A stretch of DNA of 64,000 nucleotides, taken from positions 1-64,000 of the forward strand of contig CAKOVI010000002.1 of the NCBI GenBank assembly GCA_934121905.1, written 5' to 3'. Both the position numbers and the translations under genes were made by a program. This DNA comes from an uncultured Clostridia bacterium (GTDB lineage Bacteria; Bacillota; Clostridia; TANB77; CAG-508). Positions 7,924 to 17,903 of this stretch are shown one piece after another (positions within the stretch are counted from its first letter, which is position 1; each line of letters begins with the position of its first letter). The notes beneath the pieces are model-generated. The model was given only the letters and a program-made list of their open reading frames with translations, was not told where the DNA came from and searched no databases.

Positions 7924-10900
7924 ATGGAACAACAAATAATGTATGAATTAACTAACCCACAAAAAAGTATCTGGCTAACTGAGCAATATTTTCAAAACAC
8001 AACAATAAACAACATATGCGGAAGCTTAATAATAAAACAAGATACAGATTTAAAACTATTAAATAAAGCTATCAATATTTTTGTTAAAAATAATGATAGT
8101 TTTAAATTAAGATTTAAACAAAGTGGCTCAAATTTAGAGCAATATTTCGCTAAAGATGAATACTTAAATTTTGAAGTTTTGGATATTTCAGATGAAAATC
8201 AAATAGAATGGTTTGCTAAAAAAATAGTAAATACTAAATTTAATATTTTTAACTCTAGAGTTTTTGACTTCAAATTATTCAAATTATCATCAGGATTTGG
8301 TGGATTTATTGTTAATGTTCACCATATAATTTCTGATGCTGCAACTTTTTCTCTTATAGGTACAGAAATAGCAGAAATTTATTCTAAATTATTAAATAAC
8401 GAAGAAATCCCTACCAAAAATTATTCATATATTGATTATATAAACTCTGAAAAAGAGTATTTAAAAAGCTCTCGCTTTGAAAAAGACAAAGCATTTTGGG
8501 CAGAAAACTTAAATCCTCTTCCTGAAGTAGCAACTGTTTTCTCTTTAAAAAATGTTGCTGATATAAATGATTACAAAGCTAAAAGATTGGAATTTATTTT
8601 AAATAGTAACCTAATTTCAAAAATAAAAGATTATTGTACACAAAATAAAGTAAGCCTTTTCAATTTTTTTATTGGTATCTATTCAATATATTTAGGCAGA
8701 ATAAATAATATGGACAATTTTTTGATAGGTACACCTATTTTAAATAGAACAAATTATGCAGAGAAACACACTTCTGGAATGTATATAAGTACGTCTCTTT
8801 TAAATATAAATACTTCATCAAATTTGCCATTCACAGAATTTGTAAAAAATGTTACAATTTATTGCATGCAAATGCTTAGACATCAAAAATATAATTATCA
8901 GTATATTGTTGATGATGTAAGAAAAAAAGATAATACTATATCAAATTTATATGATGTTCTAATTTCGTACCAAATAACTAAGGCAACAGATACATCTATT
9001 GGTATTCCATATTCTACTAAATGGTATGGTACAGATTATATTGGCAATACTTTGGACATACATTTTCACGATAATGATGATACTGGATGTTTACTTGTTG
9101 AATATGACTATCAGGTTGCAAAATTGAATAGTTCTGATATTAATGATATGCATAAAAGAATTTTGTACATAATAGATCAAGTATTATCTAATTCTAATAT
9201 CAATATACATGATATTGATATTGTTACACCTGATGAAAAAGATTTAATTTTAAATACATTTAATAAAAATGCAATGGACTTTTACCCTAAACACGATATT
9301 ATTGAAACTTTTAAGACTTATGTTAAGAATAATCCTAATAAAATAGCATTAGTATTTAAAGAACAACAAATATCTTATAAACAACTAGATATTATGTCTG
9401 ACAACCTAGCTCAATATTTAATTAACTTAAATGTTAAAGAAAATGAAAAAATTGCTATTTTTTTAGATAAATCTATAGAAATGATTGTTTCTATATTGGC
9501 AGTCCTAAAATCTCATTCCGCATATTTACCAATTGATATTTCTTATCCTCTGGAAAGAATAGATTATATATTAAATGATGCAAATGTAACTAAAATTATA
9601 ACATCTTCAAATTTATCTATATCTATTTTCAATAATTGTAAACAAGTTTTTATAGATAAATTGGATTTAAATACTGATACAAACTTCGATTATAAACCAA
9701 GAAGTATGGATGCAACTTGCTATGTAATGTATACATCTGGATCCACAGGAAAACCAAAGGGAGTTATAATAGAGCAAAAAAGTATCCTAAGATTAGTTAT
9801 TAATCCTAACTATATTAAGTTTGAAAAAGAAGAAAGAATTCTTCAAACTGGTTCTATTGTTTTTGATGCATGTACTTTTGAAATTTGGGCTGCACTACTA
9901 CATGGTTTTTCATTATACATTTTAGCTAAAGAAGAATTATTGGATTCAGAATTTTTAGCACATTATTTGGTTAAAAATAAAATAACAATCTTGTGGCTTA
10001 CAGCAGCATTATTTAACCAACTTTGTGACATAAATAGCAATATGTTTAAAAATGTAAAATATTTATTAACAGGTGGAGATATTCTTTCTACTAAACATAT
10101 TGAAAAAGTTATGAGAAGTAATCCTAATTTAAAAGTTATAAATGGGTATGGTCCTACGGAAAACACTACTTTTACTTGTTGTTTTAATATAGATAAATTT
10201 TACTCTACGAGAATACCTATTGGTTATCCTATTTCTGGAACAACTTGTTATATTGTTTCTAAATTTGGAAAGCTTCAACCTGTTGGTGTCCCTGGTGAAC
10301 TTTGGACAGGTGGATTAGGAGTTGCAAAAGGATATTTGAATAAACCAGACTTAACTGCTGAAAAATTCATAAAAAATCCATTTAATGATTCAGATATAGT
10401 TTATAAAACTGGAGATTTAGTAAAATGGTTGCCAAATGGAAGTATTGATTTCCTTGGAAGGAATGATAATCAGGTTAAAATTCGTGGTTTTAGAGTAGAA
10501 TTAAATGAAATAAATAATACTATCTTATCATATAGTAGTGTAAAGAATTGCGTTACAATCATTCAAAATATAAATGATTCTAAGTCAATTTGCTCATATG
10601 TTATACCTAAAAGTGTTTTAGATGTAATGGATTTAAAAAATTATTTATCTAAAACTTTGCCAACATATATGATACCATCTCATTTTATTATAATGGATGA
10701 ATTTCCTATAACAGTAAATGGTAAAATTGATAAATCTAAATTACCTTTACCTAAAACTCATCCTAGTAAAAAATCTATTGTAAAACCTGTTTCTCCTCTG
10801 GAACACGAGATTTATTCAGCTGTAATTAGCCTATGTTCTGAGGATAAAATATCTATTGATGATAATCTATTTTATGATATTGGCTTAGATTCCTTAGATG

Positions 10901-12135
10901 CAATGCAATTGTGTTCTAAATTGTATCAATATCATATAAATATACAAGATATAAGCAATTTTCCTACAATTAGATTACTAGCAGATAAAATTGAAAAAAA
11001 CTATAACATTTCAATTTTTGAAAATAATCTTCCATATATTCCTATCATAGATAGGCCTGTTTCATTTGATTTATCTAGTGTCTTAATTACAGGTGCTCTG
11101 GGGTATCTATCCATGCATTTACTTTACGAACTTTTACACAATGATTCTGTAAAAAAAGTTTATTGTATGGTACGTAATAAGAGTAGCGTGAATTATTTAG
11201 TACGTTTTCAAAAAATGATAAACTATTATTTTGGTCATACTTTAGATGATTTAATAGCCAAAAAAGTTAATCTTATATGTGGTGATTTTGTAATTGAAAA
11301 TTTCAATATGAGTGATTCTGATTTTGAAGATCTTGCCAATTCTATAACAACTGTTATACATTGTGGTGCAACAGTAAAGCATTTTGGTAATTTTAAAAAA
11401 TTTCATCAAACAAATGTAATTGGTACTGAACACATTATTGATTTTTGCAAAATTTCTCAAGCTAAACTTGCACATATTTCTACCATTTCTGTTGGTGGAT
11501 ATTGTCAATCAAATAACGAAATATGTTTATCAGAAGATGATTTTAATATTGGTCAAATTTTCAATAATCATGTTTATATGATCACAAAATATCTTGCTGA
11601 GTACCATGTGCTACAAGCTTTTAATAGTAATAAAATTGAAGGTAAAATCTTTAGACTTGGTAATATTATGCCCCGTTTATCAGATAATGTATTTCAATAT
11701 AATTTCAAGGATAATGCTATTGCTACAAAATTACAAATTATGCTTGATTTAAAATATATGCCTGAAAGTTATTCTAATTTAATTTTGGATTTTAGCCCTG
11801 TTGATTTATGTGCAAAATCTATTGTAAAATTATTAGAACTAAACGATTCTAAGACAGTTTATCATATTTATAACAATAATATTATTCAATTAAAAAAAAT
11901 ATTGAATTTTTCTAAAATTAATTGTAAAATAATATCTGATGAAAAAATGATTGATATTGTAAAAAATTCATCTAACCCATTAAGTGTTCACATTTTGGAT
12001 GATTTAATGCATAAAAACTATCATTTGACCCCTACAGATAATAAAAAAACTACTGAACTATTAAATTCAAATGGTTTTTATTGGAATTTGACTGATGAAG
12101 AATATATATCTAAGTTTTTAAACTTGTTTAAATAA
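7924..12135 (+). CDS. single-module nonribosomal peptide synthetase, C-A-PCP-thioester reductase
   Basis: This 1403-residue enzyme has four domains. The condensation domain carries HHIISDA (near residue 132). The adenylation domain carries YTSGSTGKPKG (near 602), GYGPTEN (740) and NGKID (932). The carrier domain carries GLDSLDAMQL, with the phosphopantetheine Ser near 990. A NAD(P)H-dependent reductase domain follows (about 1045-1400) with TGALGYLS, STISVGG and YMITK. Aligned by eye to GrsA, the pocket residues read D-A-F-W-L-G-G-T-F-K, close to the valine code. An N-terminal C domain with no earlier module suggests acylation with a fatty acid, and reductive release suggests an N-acyl amino aldehyde or alcohol. 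The third Gly of the usual GxxGxxG motif is Ser. No PPTase is nearby. Confidence 0.9.
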   Translation: MEQQIMYELTNPQKSIWLTEQYFQNTTINNICGSLIIKQDTDLKLLNKAINIFVKNNDSFKLRFKQSGSNLEQYFAKDEYLNFEVLDISDENQIEWFAKKIVNTKFNIFNSRVFDFKLFKLSSGFGGFIVNVHHIISDAATFSLIGTEIAEIYSKLLNNEEIPTKNYSYIDYINSEKEYLKSSRFEKDKAFWAENLNPLPEVATVFSLKNVADINDYKAKRLEFILNSNLISKIKDYCTQNKVSLFNFFIGIYSIYLGRINNMDNFLIGTPILNRTNYAEKHTSGMYISTSLLNINTSSNLPFTEFVKNVTIYCMQMLRHQKYNYQYIVDDVRKKDNTISNLYDVLISYQITKATDTSIGIPYSTKWYGTDYIGNTLDIHFHDNDDTGCLLVEYDYQVAKLNSSDINDMHKRILYIIDQVLSNSNINIHDIDIVTPDEKDLILNTFNKNAMDFYPKHDIIETFKTYVKNNPNKIALVFKEQQISYKQLDIMSDNLAQYLINLNVKENEKIAIFLDKSIEMIVSILAVLKSHSAYLPIDISYPLERIDYILNDANVTKIITSSNLSISIFNNCKQVFIDKLDLNTDTNFDYKPRSMDATCYVMYTSGSTGKPKGVIIEQKSILRLVINPNYIKFEKEERILQTGSIVFDACTFEIWAALLHGFSLYILAKEELLDSEFLAHYLVKNKITILWLTAALFNQLCDINSNMFKNVKYLLTGGDILSTKHIEKVMRSNPNLKVINGYGPTENTTFTCCFNIDKFYSTRIPIGYPISGTTCYIVSKFGKLQPVGVPGELWTGGLGVAKGYLNKPDLTAEKFIKNPFNDSDIVYKTGDLVKWLPNGSIDFLGRNDNQVKIRGFRVELNEINNTILSYSSVKNCVTIIQNINDSKSICSYVIPKSVLDVMDLKNYLSKTLPTYMIPSHFIIMDEFPITVNGKIDKSKLPLPKTHPSKKSIVKPVSPLEHEIYSAVISLCSEDKISIDDNLFYDIGLDSLDAMQLCSKLYQYHINIQDISNFPTIRLLADKIEKNYNISIFENNLPYIPIIDRPVSFDLSSVLITGALGYLSMHLLYELLHNDSVKKVYCMVRNKSSVNYLVRFQKMINYYFGHTLDDLIAKKVNLICGDFVIENFNMSDSDFEDLANSITTVIHCGATVKHFGNFKKFHQTNVIGTEHIIDFCKISQAKLAHISTISVGGYCQSNNEICLSEDDFNIGQIFNNHVYMITKYLAEYHVLQAFNSNKIEGKIFRLGNIMPRLSDNVFQYNFKDNAIATKLQIMLDLKYMPESYSNLILDFSPVDLCAKSIVKLLELNDSKTVYHIYNNNIIQLKKILNFSKINCKIISDEKMIDIVKNSSNPLSVHILDDLMHKNYHLTPTDNKKTTELLNSNGFYWNLTDEEYISKFLNLFK

Positions 12136-12154
12136 TATACGAAAGGATTTTATT

Positions 12155-14131
12155 ATGAAACACATTAAGAGAAATATTTATGGAAAATTAATTTTATTGG
12201 AGGTTGTTGTAACAATGCTTATGAGCTTTTTAGTTCCTAAGCTTTCCAATTATCCTCCAAATTCTGAAAATATGGAATTTCAAAAGCAAATTGAGCCTCT
12301 TACTCATAATATGCAATATTTGCTTTTGGGTTCTCTTGGTATTATATTATATATATTTTTTGTAAGATTTATTCTAAAAGATGTTTTTAAATATATCAAA
12401 AACTATAATAAAGTAGAACCCTCTTTTCAGGAATTAGAGCATATAAGAAAAAAATGCTTTAGCTTTCAAAAACAAATAGTTTTTGTACAATTAATTGCAA
12501 TTATTGTTATACTTATAATATTATTTAGCTCGATGAAATTGGATTTACACCTTATTTGTAAATTTTTGCTAATTTATTTTTCTTTCTTTTCAGTTGCAGG
12601 CTTACTTTCTGGAATTCTTGTACAAAGTGATATTGATACAATTATAAAGTCAACCTACAACATAAATAACAATTATGCAAAAATAAAACATCCAACAAAA
12701 TTTTCAAGAGAGTTATTATATAATCTTTTACCATTTTTTATAGTTTTACTTATAACCGTTTCCTTGCTTGGTTATTCTAGGACATGTAATTCTATTGGTG
12801 AAGAAAATTATTATTATTATAAATTATATGTAAATTACCTTAAATGCAATGGCTCTACAATAAATGAACTTAAGAATTTATTAAGTTCTATACCTTTAAA
12901 AAATAATGATGATTATTATTTTATAATATCTGATGAAGATACTATAATTTCAAACAATACTGGCAATATTTCTGACTTTTTTCTAAAATATGCTAATATG
13001 TATTTAGATAAAACTGATGGTAGAGTATATGAATACTATGGTGTTGAACAAGAAGGCTACGTTAAATCTGTCACCCTAAATAATGGTAAACAAGTTTATA
13101 TTGGTTTCAAATATTCAACAACAAATTCTCAATTAATAAGATACTTCTTTACAATTTCTATTGTTTCTACAATTTTTTATACCTTTATACTTATTATTTG
13201 GTCTAAAAAAGTTAGTAGAAATATTATACAAGTTGCTGATAGTCTTTCTGAAATCGCAGATCAGAAAGTTACTAATTTCAAAAATCTACCTATTACAGAT
13301 ACCAATGAAATTGGTCAATTGACTGTTGCCTTTAATGACATTCAAAAAATTACTAAAAAGAATATTAATACTATCCAAGCAAATCAAAATCAGCTTATTG
13401 AACAAGAACGTTTAGCCTCTCTTGGGCAAATGATTGGAGGTATTGCCCACAATTTAAAAACTCCTATAATGTCAATATCTGGAGCTAGCGAAGGGCTTTC
13501 TGATTTAATTACTGAATTAAATAATTCCATTGGTAACCCTATTGTTACAAATGATGATTTTCACGATATTGCTAATGATATGTCCTCTTGGGTTAAAAAA
13601 ATTAAAGATTATACAGAATATATGTCTGATATTATAACAGCAGTAAAAGGTCAAGCTGTGAATTTGTCTGAAGCAGAAAATATTTCTTTTGATTTGGATG
13701 AACTTGTTAAGAGAATTGATATTTTAATGAAACATGAGCTTAAAAATGCTATTATATATTTAAATGTTCATATGTATATTGATAGTAAAATTATTATCCG
13801 TGGCGATGTAAATAGCTTAGTTCAAGTTATTAATAATATGATTTCTAACGCTATTCAGGCTTATAATGGTAAAACTGAGGAGGAAATTAATCTTGATTTT
13901 AATATAGATAATAATAATTTAATTATTTCTATTGAAGATCATGCTAATGGTTTGCCTCAGAAGGTTAAAGATAAGCTTTTTAAAGAGATGATTACAACAA
14001 AGGGTAAAAATGGTACTGGACTTGGTCTTTATATGTCATATTCTACAATTAAAGCTCATTTTAATGGCAATATTACCTTTGAATCTGAGGAAGGTAAGGG
14101 AACTAAATTTAATATTATTTTGCCTTTATAA
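12155..14131 (+). CDS. membrane sensor histidine kinase
   Basis: This 658-residue kinase has six likely membrane segments in the first 345 residues, with a roughly 110-residue extracytoplasmic stretch before the last one. A HAMP-like linker (about 350-400) is followed by a phospho-acceptor region (MIGGIAHNLKTPIMSISGAS) and a HATPase domain with NMISNAIQAY, IEDHANGLP and GTGLGLYMSYS. It starts 19 bp after the NRPS stop and has GAAAGGA, so it is probably co-transcribed with it. Its partner may be the convergent receiver/HD-GYP gene. The signal sensed is unknown; a link to the NRPS product is possible. Confidence 0.88.
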   Translation: MKHIKRNIYGKLILLEVVVTMLMSFLVPKLSNYPPNSENMEFQKQIEPLTHNMQYLLLGSLGIILYIFFVRFILKDVFKYIKNYNKVEPSFQELEHIRKKCFSFQKQIVFVQLIAIIVILIILFSSMKLDLHLICKFLLIYFSFFSVAGLLSGILVQSDIDTIIKSTYNINNNYAKIKHPTKFSRELLYNLLPFFIVLLITVSLLGYSRTCNSIGEENYYYYKLYVNYLKCNGSTINELKNLLSSIPLKNNDDYYFIISDEDTIISNNTGNISDFFLKYANMYLDKTDGRVYEYYGVEQEGYVKSVTLNNGKQVYIGFKYSTTNSQLIRYFFTISIVSTIFYTFILIIWSKKVSRNIIQVADSLSEIADQKVTNFKNLPITDTNEIGQLTVAFNDIQKITKKNINTIQANQNQLIEQERLASLGQMIGGIAHNLKTPIMSISGASEGLSDLITELNNSIGNPIVTNDDFHDIANDMSSWVKKIKDYTEYMSDIITAVKGQAVNLSEAENISFDLDELVKRIDILMKHELKNAIIYLNVHMYIDSKIIIRGDVNSLVQVINNMISNAIQAYNGKTEEEINLDFNIDNNNLIISIEDHANGLPQKVKDKLFKEMITTKGKNGTGLGLYMSYSTIKAHFNGNITFESEEGKGTKFNIILPL

Positions 14132-14141
14132 TACTTATACA

Positions 14142-14198
14142 AAAAGCCAGTTAAGAAATGAAAAGAAATTAAATTTTCATTTTCTTAACGGCTTCTTT
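14142..14198. terminator. shared bidirectional terminator
   Basis: A long stem pairs AAGCC and GTTAAGAAATGAAAA with TTTTCATTTTCTTAAC and GGCTT. It sits between the convergent kinase and HD-GYP genes, with A and T runs on both sides. Confidence 0.75.
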
Positions 14199-14235
14199 CA
14201 TCTCTTAACCAGCTCTACTGTATATTTATTATTTG

Positions 14236-15309
14236 TTAAATTTCGGTTTGATATTTTTGTTGTATTTCTTTTATTTCTTCATAATCATTTTGTAAAATAT
14301 CTATAAATAAATCATCTAAATCTGGGTCAAATTGTGTTCCTTTGCAGCGCTTGAATTCCTCTATGACATTTTCTAATGGTAAGGAATCTCTGTATACTCT
14401 TTTTGAGGTCATAGCATCGAAGGTGTCTGCTATTGCTGTTATTCTTGCTAGATATGGGATTTCTTCTCCTTTTAGCATTTCTGGATATCCTCTTCCATCA
14501 TATCTTTCATGATGATATTTTACTATTGGTAAGATGTCTTTGAATATTGAGGCTGTTGAAAGAATGTGTGCTCCTATTGTTGGATGATTTTTTATTTCTG
14601 AATATTCATTTTCTGATAGTCTACCATTTTTTTGTAATATGTTATCTGGTACTCCAATTTTTCCTACATCATGAAATAATCCACCTATTCTAAGCCTCTT
14701 TATGTCTTCTTCTGATAACCCTAGTTTTTTTCCTATTAATACTGAGTATTCTGATACCCTGTCTGAGTGTCCTCTTGTATATGTGTCTTTTGCTTCTACC
14801 GTGTATCTTACGGTTTGAATGCTTTCCATGTATGCTTGTTCTAGTTGTTTAAAAGTATCTGATAATTTAGCATTTATAGCTTTTATTTGACGCATTTGTT
14901 CTACTGATTTTATTCCTGATTCTATTAGTAATAATAATTGGTCAAATTTGTCACTTTTTTCACAGTATCCTTGTATATCTAATCTTCTTATTGTTTCTAA
15001 AGGAGGAGCTAAGTCCTTGTGCCCTGTGAGTAATAGAATATATATTTCTTTATTAAATTTTCTTATTTCTTCTACTACTTGGTCTCCATGAAGTGGCGTC
15101 ATTATAAAGTCTAGTAGTAGTAAATCAAAGTGTTCATTTCTTACTCTTTCAATTGCTTCAACTGGGTCTGTTATTCCTGTAAATGAATATCCTGATCTTT
15201 TTAAGAATATTGATAGCGAATCAATTATTCCTATTTCGTCATCAACTGCTAATATTTTGTATGTGCTATTAGCATTGTTTTCGGCATTTTGTACATTTCC
15301 TATTCTCAT
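14236..15309 (-). CDS. response regulator with HD-GYP phosphodiesterase domain
   Basis: This 357-residue protein has a receiver domain (about 15-135) with acidic residues in AVDDE and phospho-acceptor Asp in LLLLDFIMTP. A helical linker follows, then an HD-GYP domain (about 165-345) with FHDVGKIGVPD, NHPTIGAHIL and HHERYDGRGYP. The family hydrolyses cyclic di-GMP or related dinucleotides. It converges on the membrane kinase and shares its terminator, and it is the only receiver protein in the window, so pairing with that kinase is plausible but inferred. Confidence 0.92.
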   Translation of the reverse strand: MRIGNVQNAENNANSTYKILAVDDEIGIIDSLSIFLKRSGYSFTGITDPVEAIERVRNEHFDLLLLDFIMTPLHGDQVVEEIRKFNKEIYILLLTGHKDLAPPLETIRRLDIQGYCEKSDKFDQLLLLIESGIKSVEQMRQIKAINAKLSDTFKQLEQAYMESIQTVRYTVEAKDTYTRGHSDRVSEYSVLIGKKLGLSEEDIKRLRIGGLFHDVGKIGVPDNILQKNGRLSENEYSEIKNHPTIGAHILSTASIFKDILPIVKYHHERYDGRGYPEMLKGEEIPYLARITAIADTFDAMTSKRVYRDSLPLENVIEEFKRCKGTQFDPDLDDLFIDILQNDYEEIKEIQQKYQTEI

Positions 15310-15509
15310 TGATTTACCTCCTTAATATAACATTATTATAAATATAATTTTTTTAAAAAGCAATATTTTTTATATATTATATTAATATTTTTCTTTTATA
15401 TAACAATGTTATACTATTTTACACCTTTTGTGGTTTATTATTCGTTCAGTTGTATGTACAAACTAAAAAATAGAAGTAATTTTCCATATCATTACCTCTA
15501 TTTTTTAAT

Positions 15510-17693
15510 TTATATTTTCATACTTAATCCAACTTTATGTCTTTCCATATCTATTTTTATAACCTTAACTTTAACGATATCTCCAACTGAAACTAATTCA
15601 GATGGATTTTTAATATATTTATCACTCATTTCTGAAATATGAACTAGTCCATCATATTTTACACCAATATCTACAAATGCACCAAAATCTATTACATTTC
15701 TTACAGTTCCTGGAAGTATCATTCCTTCTTTTAAATCTTCAAATTTTAATACATCCTGTCTTAAAATTGGTTTTGGCATTTCATCTCTTGGGTCTCTTCC
15801 TGGTTTTGATAATTCATCTACTATGTCTTTTAGTGTTAGTTCCCCAATATCTAGGTCTTTTGATTCTTTGGCAATATCAACTGATTTTAGTTTTTCTCTT
15901 AAATCAATTACTTTTTCTTTGTTTTTTAAGTCTTCTTTTTCAAATCCTACACTTTCAAGTAGTTTTTCAGCGGCATCATAGCTTTCTGGGTGAACTGCTG
16001 TTATTTCTAATGGGTTTGTTCCATCAACTATTCTTAAAAAACCTGCACATTGTTCGAATGCTACTTTACCTAGTTTTGGGACTTTTAATAATTCTTTTCT
16101 TGTTTTTAATTTTCCGTTTTCATCTCTATATTTTACTATATTTTTTGCAATGCTTGAGTTTATTCCAGATACATAACTTAAAAGAGATGGTGTTGCTGTA
16201 TTTACATCTACTCCAACTTTATTAACTGCATCTTCTACTACGCCTGTAAGACTTTCAGCTAATCTTTTTTGGTTTACATCGTGTTGATATTGTCCGACTC
16301 CTATTGCTTTTGGGTCAATTTTTACAAGCTCTGCAAGTGGGTCTTGAAGTCTTCTGGCAATTGATATTGCTCCTCTTATAGATACATTTATGTCTGGATA
16401 TTCTTCTGTTGCAAGTTTTGATGCTGAATAAACTGATGCCCCTGCCTCACTTACTATTACATAGTTTACTTCGTGTTTAGCTTCTTTTATCATGTCTGCA
16501 ACAAATGCTTCTGATTCACGTGATGCTGTACCATTGCCAATGGCTATCATATTTACATTGTCTTTTTCTATTAGTTTTAATAGTTCTTTTTTAGCTCCTT
16601 CTACATCATTTTGTGGAGCTGTTGGATATACTGTTGCTATATCTAAAACTTTTCCTGTTTCGTCTATTACTGCGATTTTACATCCTGTTCTATATGCTGG
16701 GTCAAATCCCATTACTGTTTTTCCTTTTATTGGTGCTCCAAGAAGTAGTTGTTTTGCATTTTGTCCAAATACTTTTATTGCTTTTTCTTCTGCTTTTTCT
16801 GTTAAGTCTGAACGAATTTCTCTATCTATTGATGGTTCTATTAATCTTTTGAAACTGTCTAAAATTGTGTTTTTAAGCATTTCTGTAAATTGTGTTTGTC
16901 CTTTTATAATTTCTCTTTCAATAGTTTGAAGAATTTTTTCTTCATTCTTGTCTATTTTTACTTTTAGAAATTCCTCTTTTTCTCCCCTGTTTATTGCTAG
17001 AATTCTATGACTTGGAATTCTTGATACTACTTCACTATAATCGTAATACATTTCATAATTTGATTTTTCGTCTTCTTTAGCTGCTTTTGTGGATATTAGG
17101 CCTTCTCTATAACATATTTTCTTTACCTTTTTCCTGAATTCGGCGTTGTCTGATATTTCTTCTGCTATTATATCTAATGCTCCAGCTATTGCGGCTTCTT
17201 CGTTTTCTACAACTTTGTCTTTATTCTTTTTATCTTCTTCTGATAGATTTTCTATGTTTACATATTCTTTTGCAATTTCATATATGTCTTTTGTTTCTTT
17301 TTGTTCTTTTATTATTTCTGCTAAAGGCTCTAATCCCTTGGCTTTTGCAACTGTTGCTCTTGTTTTTTTCTTTTGCTTGTATGGTCTATATATATCTTCT
17401 ACTTCTGCTAATGTAGTTGCTATTTCTGTTTGTTTTACTATTTCGTCTGTTAGTTTTCCTTGTTCTTCTATTGATTTTATTATTTCTTGTTTTCTTTGCT
17501 CTAGGTTTCTTAGGTAGCTAAGTCTTTCTCCTAATATTCTTAGTTGTTCGTCACTTAGGCCTCCTGTTACTTCTTTTCTATATCTTGCAATAAATGGTAT
17601 TGTATTTCCTTCGTCTATTAATTTTATTGCGTTATCTACTTGTGTAGGTTTTACTTGTAATTCGTTTGCAATTGTTTGTGTTATTTTATCCAT
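15510..17693 (-). CDS. tex: Tex family S1 RNA-binding transcription accessory protein
   Basis: This 727-residue protein has the full Tex architecture. An N-terminal helical region (GNTIPFIARYRKEVTGGLSD) is followed by a YqgF-like RNase H fold (VMGFDPAYRTGCKIAVIDET), helix-hairpin-helix motifs (SGINSSIAKNIVKYRDENGK) and a C-terminal S1 domain (GTVRNVIDFGAFVDIGVKYD). Tex binds nucleic acid and affects transcription and RNA turnover. Length matches the family. The gene is monocistronic and on the leading strand leftward from the origin. Confidence 0.95.
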   Translation of the reverse strand: MDKITQTIANELQVKPTQVDNAIKLIDEGNTIPFIARYRKEVTGGLSDEQLRILGERLSYLRNLEQRKQEIIKSIEEQGKLTDEIVKQTEIATTLAEVEDIYRPYKQKKKTRATVAKAKGLEPLAEIIKEQKETKDIYEIAKEYVNIENLSEEDKKNKDKVVENEEAAIAGALDIIAEEISDNAEFRKKVKKICYREGLISTKAAKEDEKSNYEMYYDYSEVVSRIPSHRILAINRGEKEEFLKVKIDKNEEKILQTIEREIIKGQTQFTEMLKNTILDSFKRLIEPSIDREIRSDLTEKAEEKAIKVFGQNAKQLLLGAPIKGKTVMGFDPAYRTGCKIAVIDETGKVLDIATVYPTAPQNDVEGAKKELLKLIEKDNVNMIAIGNGTASRESEAFVADMIKEAKHEVNYVIVSEAGASVYSASKLATEEYPDINVSIRGAISIARRLQDPLAELVKIDPKAIGVGQYQHDVNQKRLAESLTGVVEDAVNKVGVDVNTATPSLLSYVSGINSSIAKNIVKYRDENGKLKTRKELLKVPKLGKVAFEQCAGFLRIVDGTNPLEITAVHPESYDAAEKLLESVGFEKEDLKNKEKVIDLREKLKSVDIAKESKDLDIGELTLKDIVDELSKPGRDPRDEMPKPILRQDVLKFEDLKEGMILPGTVRNVIDFGAFVDIGVKYDGLVHISEMSDKYIKNPSELVSVGDIVKVKVIKIDMERHKVGLSMKI

Positions 17694-17903
17694 TTGTTTT
17701 TGTCCTTTCTGTTTTTTTGTTATTATAACAGATTGGAGTCACAGTTTTCAAGGGGGTGTTAAAATTATTTTCAGTTATAATTCTGTTCCTTAACTTTACA
17801 TTTAAGATTTTTATAATTTCTGTCGAATATTGTCTCATTTTGCATTGACATTTATTTTTACTTAATGTATCATATATTTATAAAAAGAAAGGGGTGTATA
17901 TAT

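Noticed and set aside
16500..16520. CACGTG-containing words in tex and other genes as parS sites
   Set aside because: They lack the flanking TGTTN and AAACA bases and lie in codons.
15677..17517. Several leucine-rich plus-strand ORFs opposite tex
   Set aside because: They are antisense shadows of the tex frame; there are no ribosome sites and the composition mirrors the tex codons.
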